From Falsarthrobacter nasiphocae (GTDB lineage: Bacteria; Actinomycetota; Actinomycetes; Actinomycetales; Micrococcaceae), in the NCBI RefSeq assembly GCF_031456275.1, contig NZ_JAVDUI010000001.1, positions 682,001-746,000 on the forward strand: DNA of 64,000 nucleotides, given 5' to 3'. Under the pieces are notes generated by a model, which saw only the letters and a program-made list of their open reading frames with translations, was not told the origin of the DNA and made no database searches. Positions within the stretch are counted from its first letter, which is position 1. Each line of letters starts with the position of its first letter. Shown here in pieces: positions 17,934 through 26,761 of the stretch. The translations under genes and the position numbers were made by a program.

Positions 17934-18893
17934 TTAGGCGTCCTTCGTCTGAGCATTCGGGGAAGTCTGCGCGGGGGCGTCGTCGTCCGTATCCCCGGCG
18001 CCCGCGCGCTGGGAGGCGAGGGCCCGCTCCGCCGTCTCCACGACGTTCGTCAGGAGGAGGGCCCGCGTCATAGGACCGACGCCGCCGGGGTTGGGCGAGA
18101 GCCAGCCCGCCACCTCGGCGACCTCGGGATCCACGTCGCCGGAGATGCGAGGGCGGCCCGTCACAGGGTCAGCGGTGCGGGAGACGCCCACGTCGAGGAC
18201 GGCGGCGCCCGGCTTGACCCAATCCGGACGGATCATGTGAGCCACGCCTGCAGCGGCCACGACGACGTCCGCGCGGCGGACCTCCTCCGCGACATCCCGC
18301 GTTCCGGTGTGGACCAGCGTCACGGTCGCGTTGACGTCGCGGCGCGTGAGCAGGAGGGAGATCGGGCGGCCCACGGTCACCCCCCGCCCAATGACGACGA
18401 CGTGCTTGCCGCCGAGATCCACCCCGTTGCGCACGAGAAGGTCGATGACGCCGCGCGGGGTGCACGGCAGAGGCGTGGTGATGGACCGGTTGGCGTTGAG
18501 GACGAGCCGACCGAGGTTGATCGGGTGGAGCCCGTCCGCGTCCTTGTCCGGGTCCACGAGCTCCAGGACGCGGTCCGTGTCCAAGTGCGCGGGCAACGGC
18601 AGCTGCACGATGTACCCGTGGCACTCCGGGTCCTCGTTGAGGCGCTTGAGCTCGGCCTCGAGGTCCTCCTGGGTGATGTCGGCGGGCAGTTCGCAGCGGA
18701 TGGAGTTGATGCCCACCTCTTGGCAGTCCCTGTGCTTCGCGGCCACGTACTTCTGGCTCGCAGGGTCCTCCCCCACGAGCACCGTGCCCAGGCCCGGGCG
18801 CAGCCCCGCCTCTGCGAGCACCGCCACACGGGCCGCCAGGTCAGCCTTGATCTCAGTTGCGGCCTTGGTCCCGTCAAGAATGCGCGCGCGCAC
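17934..18893 (-). CDS. folD: Bifunctional methylenetetrahydrofolate dehydrogenase / cyclohydrolase
   Basis: 319-residue FolD, interconverting 5,10-methylene-, methenyl- and 10-formyl-THF. Signature motifs are present: [14 protein letters not shown] with the catalytic Lys, [19 protein letters not shown], the NADP-binding GRGVTVGRP and [10 protein letters not shown]. The GTG start follows GAGGGGGGCG. A 30-residue disordered tail ([14 protein letters not shown]) is extra. It is divergent from purU, which handles the same 10-formyl-THF pool. Confidence 0.96.
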   Translation of the reverse strand: MRARILDGTKAATEIKADLAARVAVLAEAGLRPGLGTVLVGEDPASQKYVAAKHRDCQEVGINSIRCELPADITQEDLEAELKRLNEDPECHGYIVQLPLPAHLDTDRVLELVDPDKDADGLHPINLGRLVLNANRSITTPLPCTPRGVIDLLVRNGVDLGGKHVVVIGRGVTVGRPISLLLTRRDVNATVTLVHTGTRDVAEEVRRADVVVAAAGVAHMIRPDWVKPGAAVLDVGVSRTADPVTGRPRISGDVDPEVAEVAGWLSPNPGGVGPMTRALLLTNVVETAERALASQRAGAGDTDDDAPAQTSPNAQTKDA

Positions 18894-18962
18894 TCGCCCC
18901 CCTCAGCGCCCAGATACTGGGCCGTCGTCGTGTATTTGCGTCCATCCCCCAGTTTATCGGCC

Positions 18963-18968
18963 TAGCCT
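18963..18968 (+). promoter_or_regulatory. Possible -10 box of purU
   Basis: TAGCCT ends 7 nt before the purU ATG; the only purine-rich stretch in between is GGGGG two bases from the ATG, too close for a normal ribosome site. This arrangement suggests a leaderless transcript. No good -35 box is seen. Confidence 0.35.
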
Positions 18969-18975
18969 GGGGGTC

Positions 18976-19839
18976 ATGTCCATGCCTCCTGATCCCCGCT
19001 TCACCATCACGCTCACCTGCCCGGACCGCCCCGGGATCGTCCACGGGCTCACGGGCGACCTCGTCCGGGCCGGCTGCAACGTCGTCGAGTCGCAGCAGTT
19101 CTCCTCCCCCGACACCGGCGCGTTCTTCATGCGCGTCACGGTCGACGCGCCCGCGGGGCAGACCGCCGAGGGCCTCCGCGCCGCCGTCGCCCTCTCCGCC
19201 GGGGAGTTCACGATGGACCTGCGCATCCGGGAGGACAGCGCCCGCATGCGCACGCTCATCCTCGGCTCGACGGACGAGCACTGCGTCAACCGCCTCCTCT
19301 TCGCGCAGCGGGCCGGGTCCCTGCCGATCGACGTCGCGGCGGTCGTCTCCAACCACCCGGGTCTCTCGGAGCTCGCGACCTTCTACGGGGTGCCCTTCCA
19401 CCACATCCCCGTGACCCGCGAGACGAAGCCGGAGGCGGAGGCGCAGCTCGAGGCGCTCATCGCCGAGCTGGACGTCGAGCTCGTCGTCCTCGCCCGCTAC
19501 ATGCAGATCTTCAGCCCCCAGCTCGCGCAGAGCCTCGCGGGCCGCGCCATCAACATCCACCACTCCTTCCTGCCGAGCTTCAAAGGAGCGCGGCCCTACC
19601 ACCAGGCGCACGAGCGAGGCGTCAAGGTCATCGGCGCCACGGCCCACTACGTCACCGACGACCTCGACGAGGGGCCGATCATCGCCCAGGAGACCATCCC
19701 CGTCAGCCACCACCACTCCGCGGCGCAGTTCGTGGAGATGGGGCGCGAGGTCGAGGGGCGCACCCTCACCCAGGCCGTCCGCTGGCACGCCGAGCACCGT
19801 ATCCTTCTCGATGGGAAGCGCACCGTCGTCTTCCACTGA
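18976..19839 (+). CDS. purU: Formyltetrahydrofolate deformylase
   Basis: 287-residue PurU, which hydrolyses 10-formyl-THF to formate and THF. It has an N-terminal ACT domain (FTITLTCPDRPGIVHGLTGDL) and a C-terminal formyltransferase domain with NIHHSFLPSFKGARPYHQA, the PurN-like catalytic Asn-His loop, and Asp in ATAHYVTDDLDEGPII. The reading frame continues far upstream but that part is antisense to folD; ATG 18976 begins exactly at the ACT domain. It is divergently arranged with folD. Confidence 0.95.
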   Translation: MSMPPDPRFTITLTCPDRPGIVHGLTGDLVRAGCNVVESQQFSSPDTGAFFMRVTVDAPAGQTAEGLRAAVALSAGEFTMDLRIREDSARMRTLILGSTDEHCVNRLLFAQRAGSLPIDVAAVVSNHPGLSELATFYGVPFHHIPVTRETKPEAEAQLEALIAELDVELVVLARYMQIFSPQLAQSLAGRAINIHHSFLPSFKGARPYHQAHERGVKVIGATAHYVTDDLDEGPIIAQETIPVSHHHSAAQFVEMGREVEGRTLTQAVRWHAEHRILLDGKRTVVFH

Positions 19840-19886
19840 CACTCAAGCCCGGCGGCGTCCCCGCCCTGACGGACCGGAGGACCCCG

Positions 19887-21203
19887 GTGGACACCCACTC
19901 GCCCGAGCCCACGCGCCCCGGCGCCGCCCAGCACGGCGCAGCCACGGACGACCGGACGCTCCTCGCCTATCTCGCCGCGGCCCACACGGCGGGCGGGGCC
20001 GCGGCCCACGAGGTCGAGGTGGACGTCGTCATGGCGGCGCGCGGCATCGGCTACCCGCGGGCCCAGGTCCGCAGCGACCCCAATGGCGTCTGGGTGGCGC
20101 TGGGCCCCGGTGAGCCGGCGACCTACGAGAACGTCGAGGGCGGCCTCCGCCTGGACCAGTCCCTGCGGGTGGCGGCCGTCCAGCACGGCCTCTCCACCGG
20201 CGGGATGACGCCCGCGGCGGCCCTCGCGGCCCTGTCCGCCCTGCGCACGCAGCGGCCCCGCTTCCCCGTGCTCGGCATGTATCTCGGGGGCTTCGCCATC
20301 TCCTTCGGCATCGCGACCCTCCTCCAGCCGTCCTGGCACGCGGTGATCTTCGCCACGGCGGTCAGCCCCGTCGTCGTCGCCCTCATGCGCCTGGCGGGCA
20401 GGGGCGCCATCCCGAGCGCCGTGCTTCCCCTTCTCGCGTCCTTCGCCGTGGCGGTGCCCGCGTTCTGGCTCGCGCGCACGGGCTGGCTGCCGTCCCCGCT
20501 GCGCAGCCTCCTGCCTCCCGTGGCTGTGCTGCTGCCCGGCGCGCTCATCGTCACGGGCCTGTCCGAGCTCGTGGCCGGGAAGATGACCGCGGGCGCCTCC
20601 CGGCTCATGTACGGCTCGACGGTGCTCCTGATGTTCGCGGTGGGCATCGCCGCCGCGGCCGCCCTCCTCGGCGTCCCCCCGTCCGAGTGGACGGCTACCA
20701 GGGTGGACGAGATCGGCCCCGTCCTGCCGTTCGCGGGCATCGCCCTGCTCTCGCTCGGAATCTGCCTCCAGGAGTCCGTGCCGTGGCGGATCGCGGGCCT
20801 CGTCTTCGTGGTCTTGACCCTCACGTACATCGCCCAGTGGGTGGTGCTCGTCGTGGCGGCGGGGCCCACGTGGGCGGCGATGCTCGTCGGGTCGATCGTC
20901 GCGAGCCTCCTCTCCTGGCTCGCGGCGGCATGGCGGCCCACCGTCCCCCGCCTCGTGCTCTTCCTCCCGAGCTTCTGGCTCCTGGTCCCCGGGTCCCTGG
21001 GGCTGCTGTCCATGGCTCGCCTGGGCGTGGATCCTCGGGACTCGTGGGCTCTGGTGACGACGACGACGGCCGCCGTCGTGGCCATCGCCGTGGGCCTCAT
21101 CGTCGGCACGAGCACGGCGCGGGGCCTGACGCGGCTCGGCGCGCGCCGGCATGTGGAGCGCCTCCGGGCGGCCCGGGCCCGCCGCCACGCCGCCGCATCC
21201 TAG
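19887..21203 (+). CDS. Threonine/serine exporter family protein (ThrE type)
   Basis: 438-residue membrane protein of the ThrE family (PF06738 and PF12821), known in Corynebacterium glutamicum to export threonine and serine. A soluble N-terminal domain (LAAAHTAGGAAAHEVEVDVVMAARGIG) precedes about 10 hydrophobic helices; the junction has the usual ALAALSALRTQRPRFP. GTG follows GGAGG by 6 nt. It lies 47 nt after purU and may share its transcript. Serine export would sit logically beside one-carbon genes, but that link is inference. Confidence 0.85.
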   Translation: MDTHSPEPTRPGAAQHGAATDDRTLLAYLAAAHTAGGAAAHEVEVDVVMAARGIGYPRAQVRSDPNGVWVALGPGEPATYENVEGGLRLDQSLRVAAVQHGLSTGGMTPAAALAALSALRTQRPRFPVLGMYLGGFAISFGIATLLQPSWHAVIFATAVSPVVVALMRLAGRGAIPSAVLPLLASFAVAVPAFWLARTGWLPSPLRSLLPPVAVLLPGALIVTGLSELVAGKMTAGASRLMYGSTVLLMFAVGIAAAAALLGVPPSEWTATRVDEIGPVLPFAGIALLSLGICLQESVPWRIAGLVFVVLTLTYIAQWVVLVVAAGPTWAAMLVGSIVASLLSWLAAAWRPTVPRLVLFLPSFWLLVPGSLGLLSMARLGVDPRDSWALVTTTTAAVVAIAVGLIVGTSTARGLTRLGARRHVERLRAARARRHAAAS

Positions 21204-21259
21204 CGGGCGGGGGTCACTCCGGGCGGGTCGTCGTCGCCCTCCGTGCCCGCCCAAAGAAA

Positions 21260-21320
21260 TGCCCCCTCGTCTGGCGTATGCCACCGACATTGCGGGGGGC
21301 AGACGCCAGACGAGGGGGCA
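21260..21320. repeat. Palindromic intergenic element, copy A
   Basis: TGCCCCCTCGTCTGGCGT (21260-21277) and its exact complement at 21303-21320 form an 18-bp perfect stem around a 25-nt loop. The loop and inner left arm (21269-21300) match copy B at 52876-52907 in 29 of 32 positions. It lies between convergent genes, the ThrE-type exporter (+) and poxB (-), where it can act as a bidirectional terminator. Confidence 0.8.
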
Positions 21321-21337
21321 GACGGCGCGGCGGGGTT

Positions 21338-23083
21338 CTACCAGCGCGGGATGTTGCGGAGGTTGGACTTCGCCATGGCCACTGCCTCACCGGCGCCGCC
21401 GTTGAGCACGACCTTGCTCATGGCCGTCGCGAACCCGAAGACCTGCTCCGGGGTGATCTCCGGGGGCAGGGAGAGCGCGTTCGGGTCCGTCATGACCTCG
21501 AGCAGCGCCGGGCCGTCGTGGCTCAGGAACTCGCCGATGGCGCGGCGGAGGTCCTTGGGGTCCGTGACCCGCTCGGACTTCATGCCCATGGCCGCGGCGA
21601 TGTTCGCGTAGTGCGTGTCCGGCACGTCCACGCCGAAGTCCGGGAGCTGGTCCACGAGCATCTCGAGCTTGACCATGCCGAGCGTCGAGTTGTTGAAGAC
21701 CATGACCTTGACCGGCAGGTTGTAGGTCACCGGGGTCGTCAAGTCGCCGAGCAGCATCGACAGGCCGCCGTCCCCGCTGACCGAAATGACCTGGCGGCCC
21801 GGGTACGCCGCCTGGGCGCCGATCGCGTGCGGCATCGCGTTGGCCATCGAGCCGTGGAGCATGGACCCGATGAGGCGGCGCCGGCCGTTCGGCGTGATGT
21901 AGCGCGCCGTCCAGACGTTGCACATGCCCGTGTCCGCGGTGAAGATCGCGTCATCAGCCGCGAGCTCGTCGAGGATGGACGCCGCGTACTCGGGATGGAT
22001 GGGGATGAGCTTCTCCGCATTGCGCGTGTAGGCGCCCACCGACTTCGTCATGAGCCGCTCATGCTTCTTGAGCGTCTTTTTGAGGAAGGAGGTGTCCTTC
22101 TTCTTCTCCACGAGCGGCAGGAGGGCCTGGAGGAACGGGAGGATGTCCGACTGAACGGGCAGGTCCACCGTCATGCGGCGCCCGATGACCTCGGGGCGGC
22201 GGTCCACCTGGACGGTCCGGGTGCCCTCCGGGAGGAACTGGTCGTACGGGAAGTCCGTGCCGAGGAGCAGGAGCAGGTCCGCGTCCTCCATCCCGGCCGC
22301 AGCGGCGCCGTAGCCGAGCAGGCCGGTCATGCCGACGTCGAAGGGGTTGTCGTACTGCACCCACTCCTTGCCGCGGAGCGAGTGGCCCACGGGAGCGCCC
22401 ACGAGGTCAGCGAAGCGGACGAGCTCGTCGTGCGCCCCCTCGAGGCCCGCGCCCGCGAACACGGCGATGCGCTTAGACTCGTTGACGGCCTCGGCGACGG
22501 CCTGGACGGCCTCCGCGGACGGGGCCAGCACGCCGGCCATGGGCCGCGTGAACACCGGGGTCGGCTTCGTGGCGTCGAGCCCGGCAATGTCTCCGGGGAG
22601 CGTGACGACGGCGACGCCTCCGCGCCCGAGCGCGTGCGAGATCGCCGCCTTGACCACGCGAGGCGACTGGTCCGCGGACATGATCATCTCGGAGTACACG
22701 GAGCACTCGTCGAAGAGCTTCTCCGGGTGCGTCGCCTGGAAGAAGTCCTGGCCGATCTGGTTGCTCGGAATGTGGCTCGCGATGGCCAGGACGGGGGCGC
22801 CGCTGCGGTTGGCGTCGTAGAGCCCGTTGATGAGGTGGAGGTTGCCCGGGCCGCAGGAGCCCGCGCAGACCGCGAGCTCGCCCGTGAGCTGCGCGTCAGC
22901 CGCGGCGGCGAACGCGGCGGCCTCCTCGTGGCGCACGTGGATCCAGTCGATCCCGCCCTGGGCGGAGCCTCCGGTCTTCCGGACGGCGTCGACGATGGGA
23001 TTGAGGCTGTCGCCGACGATGCCGTAAATGCGGCGCACGCCGACGTTGACCAGCTGCTCAACAAGCTGCTCTGCGAGATTCAT
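21338..23083 (-). CDS. poxB: Pyruvate dehydrogenase (quinone) / pyruvate oxidase
   Basis: 581-residue TPP- and FAD-dependent enzyme that decarboxylates pyruvate to acetate and passes electrons to quinone at the membrane. The N-terminus RRIYGIVGDSLNPIVDAVRK, the catalytic Glu in HVRHEEAAAF, AGSCGPGNLHLINGLYDA, and the TPP motif GDGGLSMLLGDLTTPVTYNLPVKVMVFNN mark it as PoxB rather than acetolactate synthase. GGAGG precedes the ATG. Downstream of it lies palindromic element A. Confidence 0.93.
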   Translation of the reverse strand: MNLAEQLVEQLVNVGVRRIYGIVGDSLNPIVDAVRKTGGSAQGGIDWIHVRHEEAAAFAAAADAQLTGELAVCAGSCGPGNLHLINGLYDANRSGAPVLAIASHIPSNQIGQDFFQATHPEKLFDECSVYSEMIMSADQSPRVVKAAISHALGRGGVAVVTLPGDIAGLDATKPTPVFTRPMAGVLAPSAEAVQAVAEAVNESKRIAVFAGAGLEGAHDELVRFADLVGAPVGHSLRGKEWVQYDNPFDVGMTGLLGYGAAAAGMEDADLLLLLGTDFPYDQFLPEGTRTVQVDRRPEVIGRRMTVDLPVQSDILPFLQALLPLVEKKKDTSFLKKTLKKHERLMTKSVGAYTRNAEKLIPIHPEYAASILDELAADDAIFTADTGMCNVWTARYITPNGRRRLIGSMLHGSMANAMPHAIGAQAAYPGRQVISVSGDGGLSMLLGDLTTPVTYNLPVKVMVFNNSTLGMVKLEMLVDQLPDFGVDVPDTHYANIAAAMGMKSERVTDPKDLRRAIGEFLSHDGPALLEVMTDPNALSLPPEITPEQVFGFATAMSKVVLNGGAGEAVAMAKSNLRNIPRW

Positions 23084-23238
23084 GGGGCCTCCACGTGTCG
23101 TGAGGGGATCAGTTGTGGACGCCTCCTATCCCATCAGGCCCACCTGACAATCCACCGCATGCGCCGAGATCCGCTGCGCGCGCCCCGCCCGGGCGGCTCC
23201 CGCCGTCTGAGCGTGCCAGGCCGGGGCCGCCGGCCCGG

Positions 23239-23898
23239 TCAGCGCGCGGTGATGGTGAAGCGGCCGTCGAAGACGTCCGTGCCCGGCTTCCCCGGCTCAA
23301 ACCACCCGCACTCCGAGCCGCCCGCCCGCGGCCGCGTGAGGTCCGCCGGGTCCATGAAGCACAGGGTGCTGTTGGAGACGAGGATCTTGCCCGGTTCCCC
23401 CGGGAACGTCCTGTAGGAGCCCGCCGCGATGAGGTCGCCCGTGCGCTTGGCCTGCTCGCACGAGACGTTCGCCAGGTCCGTGTAGACGTGGGCCTTGCCC
23501 ACGCACGCCGTGTCGGGGCCCGCAGGGGACATCGGCGCGACGGGCGTCTGGGACGGGGCCGGGGGCCGCGGGGCGGCGGAGGGAACGGGGTCCTGCGCGG
23601 CGTCACTGGGCGCAGGTGCGGCGGCTGTCGTCGTCGTCCGCGCCGAGGGCGTCTGGGCCGCGGAAGGCGAGGCGGACGCGCTGGGGCTCGGGGCGTCGGA
23701 TCCCGAGGCTCCTGAGCGCGGGGCTCCCGGGGTCTGGGAGGCGGACGCGCTGGGACTCGTCGGAGCGCCCGGCGAGGCTCCAGGATCCGGCGACGACGGT
23801 CCGCACCCCGCCAGGAGCGCCGCCGCGAGGATGCAGGCCCCCGCCGCGAAGGGTGCGCGCATCCGCTGGGACCGTTCAGTGGGTGTTGACACCGTCAT
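23239..23898 (-). CDS. Secreted lipoprotein with Ser/Pro/Ala-rich linker
   Basis: 219-residue lipoprotein of unknown function. The ATG at 23898 has GGAGG 7 nt upstream and gives a signal peptide with lipobox LAGC; the longer frame is not needed. After the acylated Cys come about 100 residues of low-complexity Ser/Pro/Ala/Thr, a wall-spanning spacer. The C-terminal 80 residues form a small domain with four Cys (DTACVG, VSCEQAK, STLCFMD, SECGWF) that probably make two disulfides. I do not recognise that domain. Confidence 0.75.
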   Translation of the reverse strand: MTVSTPTERSQRMRAPFAAGACILAAALLAGCGPSSPDPGASPGAPTSPSASASQTPGAPRSGASGSDAPSPSASASPSAAQTPSARTTTTAAAPAPSDAAQDPVPSAAPRPPAPSQTPVAPMSPAGPDTACVGKAHVYTDLANVSCEQAKRTGDLIAAGSYRTFPGEPGKILVSNSTLCFMDPADLTRPRAGGSECGWFEPGKPGTDVFDGRFTITAR

Positions 23899-24074
23899 GG
23901 CATTGCCTCCTGGGGGACTATGGCCTACATCCGGCAGTGTAGCCACCACGCCTGAGCCACACCGCCGTAGCGCTCAGCGGCGACTGCGATAAAATCTGGG
24001 CGGCGGGCGCGCCATCACCGCTGATGTCCTGGACCGCCAGAGAGACACACCCGACGCCGCAAGGACAGCCGCCC

Positions 24075-25421
24075 ATGAAAGCCTGGTTCGATTCCTGGTT
24101 CACGCCCCTGGACGTCGTCGACGGCCCCGTCCCCCTGACCGTCCTCTGCCTCGCGGGGCTCGCCACCCTCCTCCTCGTGCTGCGCCGACGGCGGCGCTGG
24201 TGGGTCGTTGTCCTCATCGTCACCGCGCTGGGCGGGGGCCTCACGTGGGCCGCGGCCTGGCTCATCGAGCGGTACACGAGCCTCGCGGACGGGCCCTTCC
24301 CGGCCGAGGTCTTCCTGGCTGCCTGGTGGGCTGTGGCGGCGGTCCTTCTGGCCCTCGTGGCCCTCGTCCTGGGCCGCTGGTGGCGGCGCATCCTCTCCCC
24401 CGTGGCCGCCGCGCTCGTCGTCCTCGCCGCGGCGGTCCAGATCAACGCCTACTACGGCCTCTACCTCACGGGCGGCGACATCACGGGCGCCGGAAGCGCC
24501 GCCGTCCGCCCTCTGCCGGAGGCGGCGACACGCATGCACGCGCGCGTCAAGGAGAAGCAGAAGTCCCATGGGGAGGCGCCCGTCGCCAGGACCTGGAAGG
24601 AGCCGGAGGGCCTGCCGACGAAGGGGCTCATCTACTCCGTGGACATTCCGGGCAAGGCGTCGGGGTTCGTGGCCCGCACGGGGTACGTCTACCTGCCGCC
24701 GGCCTACCGGGCCAAGAACCGCCCCGAGCTGCCGGTGCTCATCCTCCTCACCGGCCAGCCGGGCAACCCGAATCAGTGGCTGGGCCCCGGGAACATCGCC
24801 AAGATCATGGACTCGTACGCCTCAGCGCACAAGGGCCTGGCCCCCGTCGTCGTCATGCCGGACGTCACCGGACCCGACGACACGGAGAACATGTGCATGG
24901 ACACGCGCATCGCCAAGGCCGGCACATACCTGTCGAAGGACATCCCGGAGTGGACGCGCTCGACCCTCGCGGTGGACGCGAACCCCCAGCGCTGGGCCAT
25001 CGCGGGCTTCTCCTTCGGCGGCACGTGCGCCCTCCAGATGGCCACGGCTCACCCGCAGCAGTTCCCGTCCGCGATCGTCATGAGCGGCGAGAAGGAGCCG
25101 GGCATCTACGCGGATCGCAACAAGACCATCGCGGAGGCGTTCGGCGGGGACGCCGCGGCCTTCGACGCACAGACGCCCCTGACGCTCCTGCGCAAGAACC
25201 GGTACCCGAACTCTGCGGTCTACTTCGCCGCGGGGGCCGCGGACGCCACCTACACGGGCTACATGAACGCCACGGCCTCCGCCGCCAAAGCCGCCGGCAT
25301 GAAGGTGGAGATGCACTCCGTGCCCGGCGTGGGCCACGCGTGGAAGGTGCCCAACGCCGTCCTGCCCAAGGCCCTGGAGTGGCTGAGCGAGCGGCTCGGC
25401 CTCGTCGAGCCCCGCCGGTGA
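24075..25421 (+). CDS. Membrane-anchored alpha/beta-hydrolase (esterase D / mycolyltransferase fold)
   Basis: 448-residue protein with four predicted helices in the first 125 residues, then an extracytoplasmic esterase domain (PF00756). The nucleophile Ser313 is in GFSFGGTCALQMA; the acid and His are expected near FAAGAADATYTGY and PGVGHAW. The domain has the PVLILLTGQPGNPNQWLG and VVVMPDVTGPDDTEN segments of Ag85/esterase-D relatives. ATG 24075 is chosen for the AAGGA upstream. Likely acts on envelope acyl esters or as an acyltransferase; substrate unknown. Confidence 0.82.
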   Translation: MKAWFDSWFTPLDVVDGPVPLTVLCLAGLATLLLVLRRRRRWWVVVLIVTALGGGLTWAAAWLIERYTSLADGPFPAEVFLAAWWAVAAVLLALVALVLGRWWRRILSPVAAALVVLAAAVQINAYYGLYLTGGDITGAGSAAVRPLPEAATRMHARVKEKQKSHGEAPVARTWKEPEGLPTKGLIYSVDIPGKASGFVARTGYVYLPPAYRAKNRPELPVLILLTGQPGNPNQWLGPGNIAKIMDSYASAHKGLAPVVVMPDVTGPDDTENMCMDTRIAKAGTYLSKDIPEWTRSTLAVDANPQRWAIAGFSFGGTCALQMATAHPQQFPSAIVMSGEKEPGIYADRNKTIAEAFGGDAAAFDAQTPLTLLRKNRYPNSAVYFAAGAADATYTGYMNATASAAKAAGMKVEMHSVPGVGHAWKVPNAVLPKALEWLSERLGLVEPRR

Positions 25422-25438
25422 CGGCCGCCACCCTTTCG

Positions 25439-25451
25439 TTCAATTCTTGAC
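25439..25451. promoter_or_regulatory. Operator-like site in the ROK promoter (TTCAATTCTTGAC)
   Basis: TCAA-nnn-TTGA dyad whose right half is part of a -35 hexamer, TTGACG (25447-25452). The same arrangement, with matching flanks (nTTCAAnnCTTGACGnCAA), recurs before the sugar ABC operon at 26674-26686. It is a good candidate for binding by the ROK regulator encoded just downstream. The matching -10 is weak (about 25470-25475). Confidence 0.5.
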
Positions 25452-25483
25452 GCCAAGCCGTGCGGCATGAACTACTTGAGACC

Positions 25484-26650
25484 GTGACACGACCTCCCCT
25501 GACGCCGCGCGCCCCCGGATCCCAGAGTGCACTCCGCGCCCGCAACCGCCAGCGCCTGCGCGAGATCCTCGCCGACGGCCCGGCCACGCAGGCCCAGCTC
25601 TCCCGGTCCACGGGCCTGTCTCCGGCCACGGTGAGCAATATCGTCGCGGAGATGGTCGACGCCGGCGCAGCCACTCGCGAGGCGACGACGAGTTCCGGCC
25701 GGAGGGCCTGGCAGGTCTCTCTCACCGCGAGCCGCGAGGTGGCCGTCGGCGTGGACATTGGCCGCCGGCACGTCCGCCTCGTGGCGGCCACGGCGGCGAG
25801 GCAGCTCCTCGGGGAGCGCTTCGTCCCGCTGCCCGTGGGCCACACAGCCCAGCGCACCCTGGCCGTGGCGGTCGAGGAGTATCGGGCACTGCTGGAGGAG
25901 ATCGGGCGGCGGAACGAGGATGTCATCGGGGTGGGGGTCGGCATTCCGGGCCCCATCGACCAGCGGTCCCACACCGTGATCGAGGGCGCCATCCTGCCGG
26001 AGTGGGTGGGGATCGACCTGCTCCCCGGCTTGGAGCGGGCCTTCAATCGGCCGGTGCGGATCGGCAACGACGCCAACCTGGGCGCCCTCGGCGAGGCCCA
26101 CTTCGGCGACCACCGTGAGGTCTCCAACCTCGTGTACATCAAGGTGGGAACGGGCATCGGCGCGGGGATCGTCGTGGGCGGCTCCCTGCTGGCGGGCGCG
26201 CTCGGCGTGAGCGGGGAGATCGGGCACATGGGCCTGCAGTCCTCGGACGTCGTGTGCCGCTGCGGAAACCGCGGCTGCCTCGAGACCGTGGCCTCGACGA
26301 AGTCGCTGCTCGACAACCTGCGCCTCGCCGGCCGGGACGTGTCCACGAGCGAGGACATTCCGCGCCTGGCCCAGTCCGGGGACCTCGCCGCCATCCGCTT
26401 CCTCGAGGACGCCGGGCGCGCGATCGGCGAGGCGAGCGGCCACCTCGCCAACATTCTCGGCCCCGAGCTCATCGTCGTGGGCGGCCCTCTCGCGTGCCTC
26501 GAGGCGGAGTTCATTGCCCCGCTGGAGGCGTCGATGCGCCGGCACAGCGTCCCGCTCATCCGCGAAACGGTGCGAGTCCTCCCCTCCTCGCGGGGAGACC
26601 TCACCGAGGCGCTGGGCGCCGTCGCGCTCATTCTCACGGACGCGGAATAG
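25484..26650 (+). CDS. ROK-family transcriptional regulator
   Basis: 388-residue NagC/XylR-type regulator. An N-terminal winged helix-turn-helix (NRQRLREILADGPATQAQLSRSTGLSPATVSNIVAEM) is fused to a ROK sugar-kinase-like domain with GVDIGRRHVR, GVGVGIPGPID, the zinc motif CRCGNRGCLETVAS and GEIGHMGLQ. GTG 25484 is preferred because a TTGACG hexamer at 25447 would start RNA near it; a GTG 24 nt upstream is in frame. It sits directly before a monosaccharide ABC operon with a matching operator, so it most likely senses that sugar and represses uptake. Confidence 0.88.
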   Translation: MTRPPLTPRAPGSQSALRARNRQRLREILADGPATQAQLSRSTGLSPATVSNIVAEMVDAGAATREATTSSGRRAWQVSLTASREVAVGVDIGRRHVRLVAATAARQLLGERFVPLPVGHTAQRTLAVAVEEYRALLEEIGRRNEDVIGVGVGIPGPIDQRSHTVIEGAILPEWVGIDLLPGLERAFNRPVRIGNDANLGALGEAHFGDHREVSNLVYIKVGTGIGAGIVVGGSLLAGALGVSGEIGHMGLQSSDVVCRCGNRGCLETVASTKSLLDNLRLAGRDVSTSEDIPRLAQSGDLAAIRFLEDAGRAIGEASGHLANILGPELIVVGGPLACLEAEFIAPLEASMRRHSVPLIRETVRVLPSSRGDLTEALGAVALILTDAE

Positions 26651-26673
26651 GGGCGACTGCGTCTAAAGTTGCA

Positions 26674-26712
26674 TTCAACACTTGACGGCAACAGCAAGTT
26701 CCCGTTCAATAT
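26674..26712 (+). promoter_or_regulatory. Promoter and operator-like site of the monosaccharide ABC operon
   Basis: TTCAACACTTGAC (26674-26686) repeats the dyad found before the ROK gene. Its right half belongs to TTGACG (26682-26687), and CAATAT (26707-26712) lies 19 bp downstream as a -10 candidate. RNA starting near 26719 excludes the in-frame ATG at 26711 and favours the GTG at 26762. Confidence 0.5.
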
Positions 26713-26761
26713 GAATCGATCTACTGAACCAGCAGTGGTCTTACCACTCGAAAGGGGCGAC

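Noticed and set aside
20687-23416. 909-codon + strand frame across the ThrE/poxB junction
   Set aside because: It is antisense to poxB, out of frame with the ThrE-type gene, and crosses a palindromic element; composition is Arg/Asp/His-rich shadow.
24085-24106. GGTTCGATTCC resembling a tRNA T-arm
   Set aside because: It lies within the start of the esterase gene (encoding WFDSWF) and no acceptor or anticodon stems can be drawn around it.
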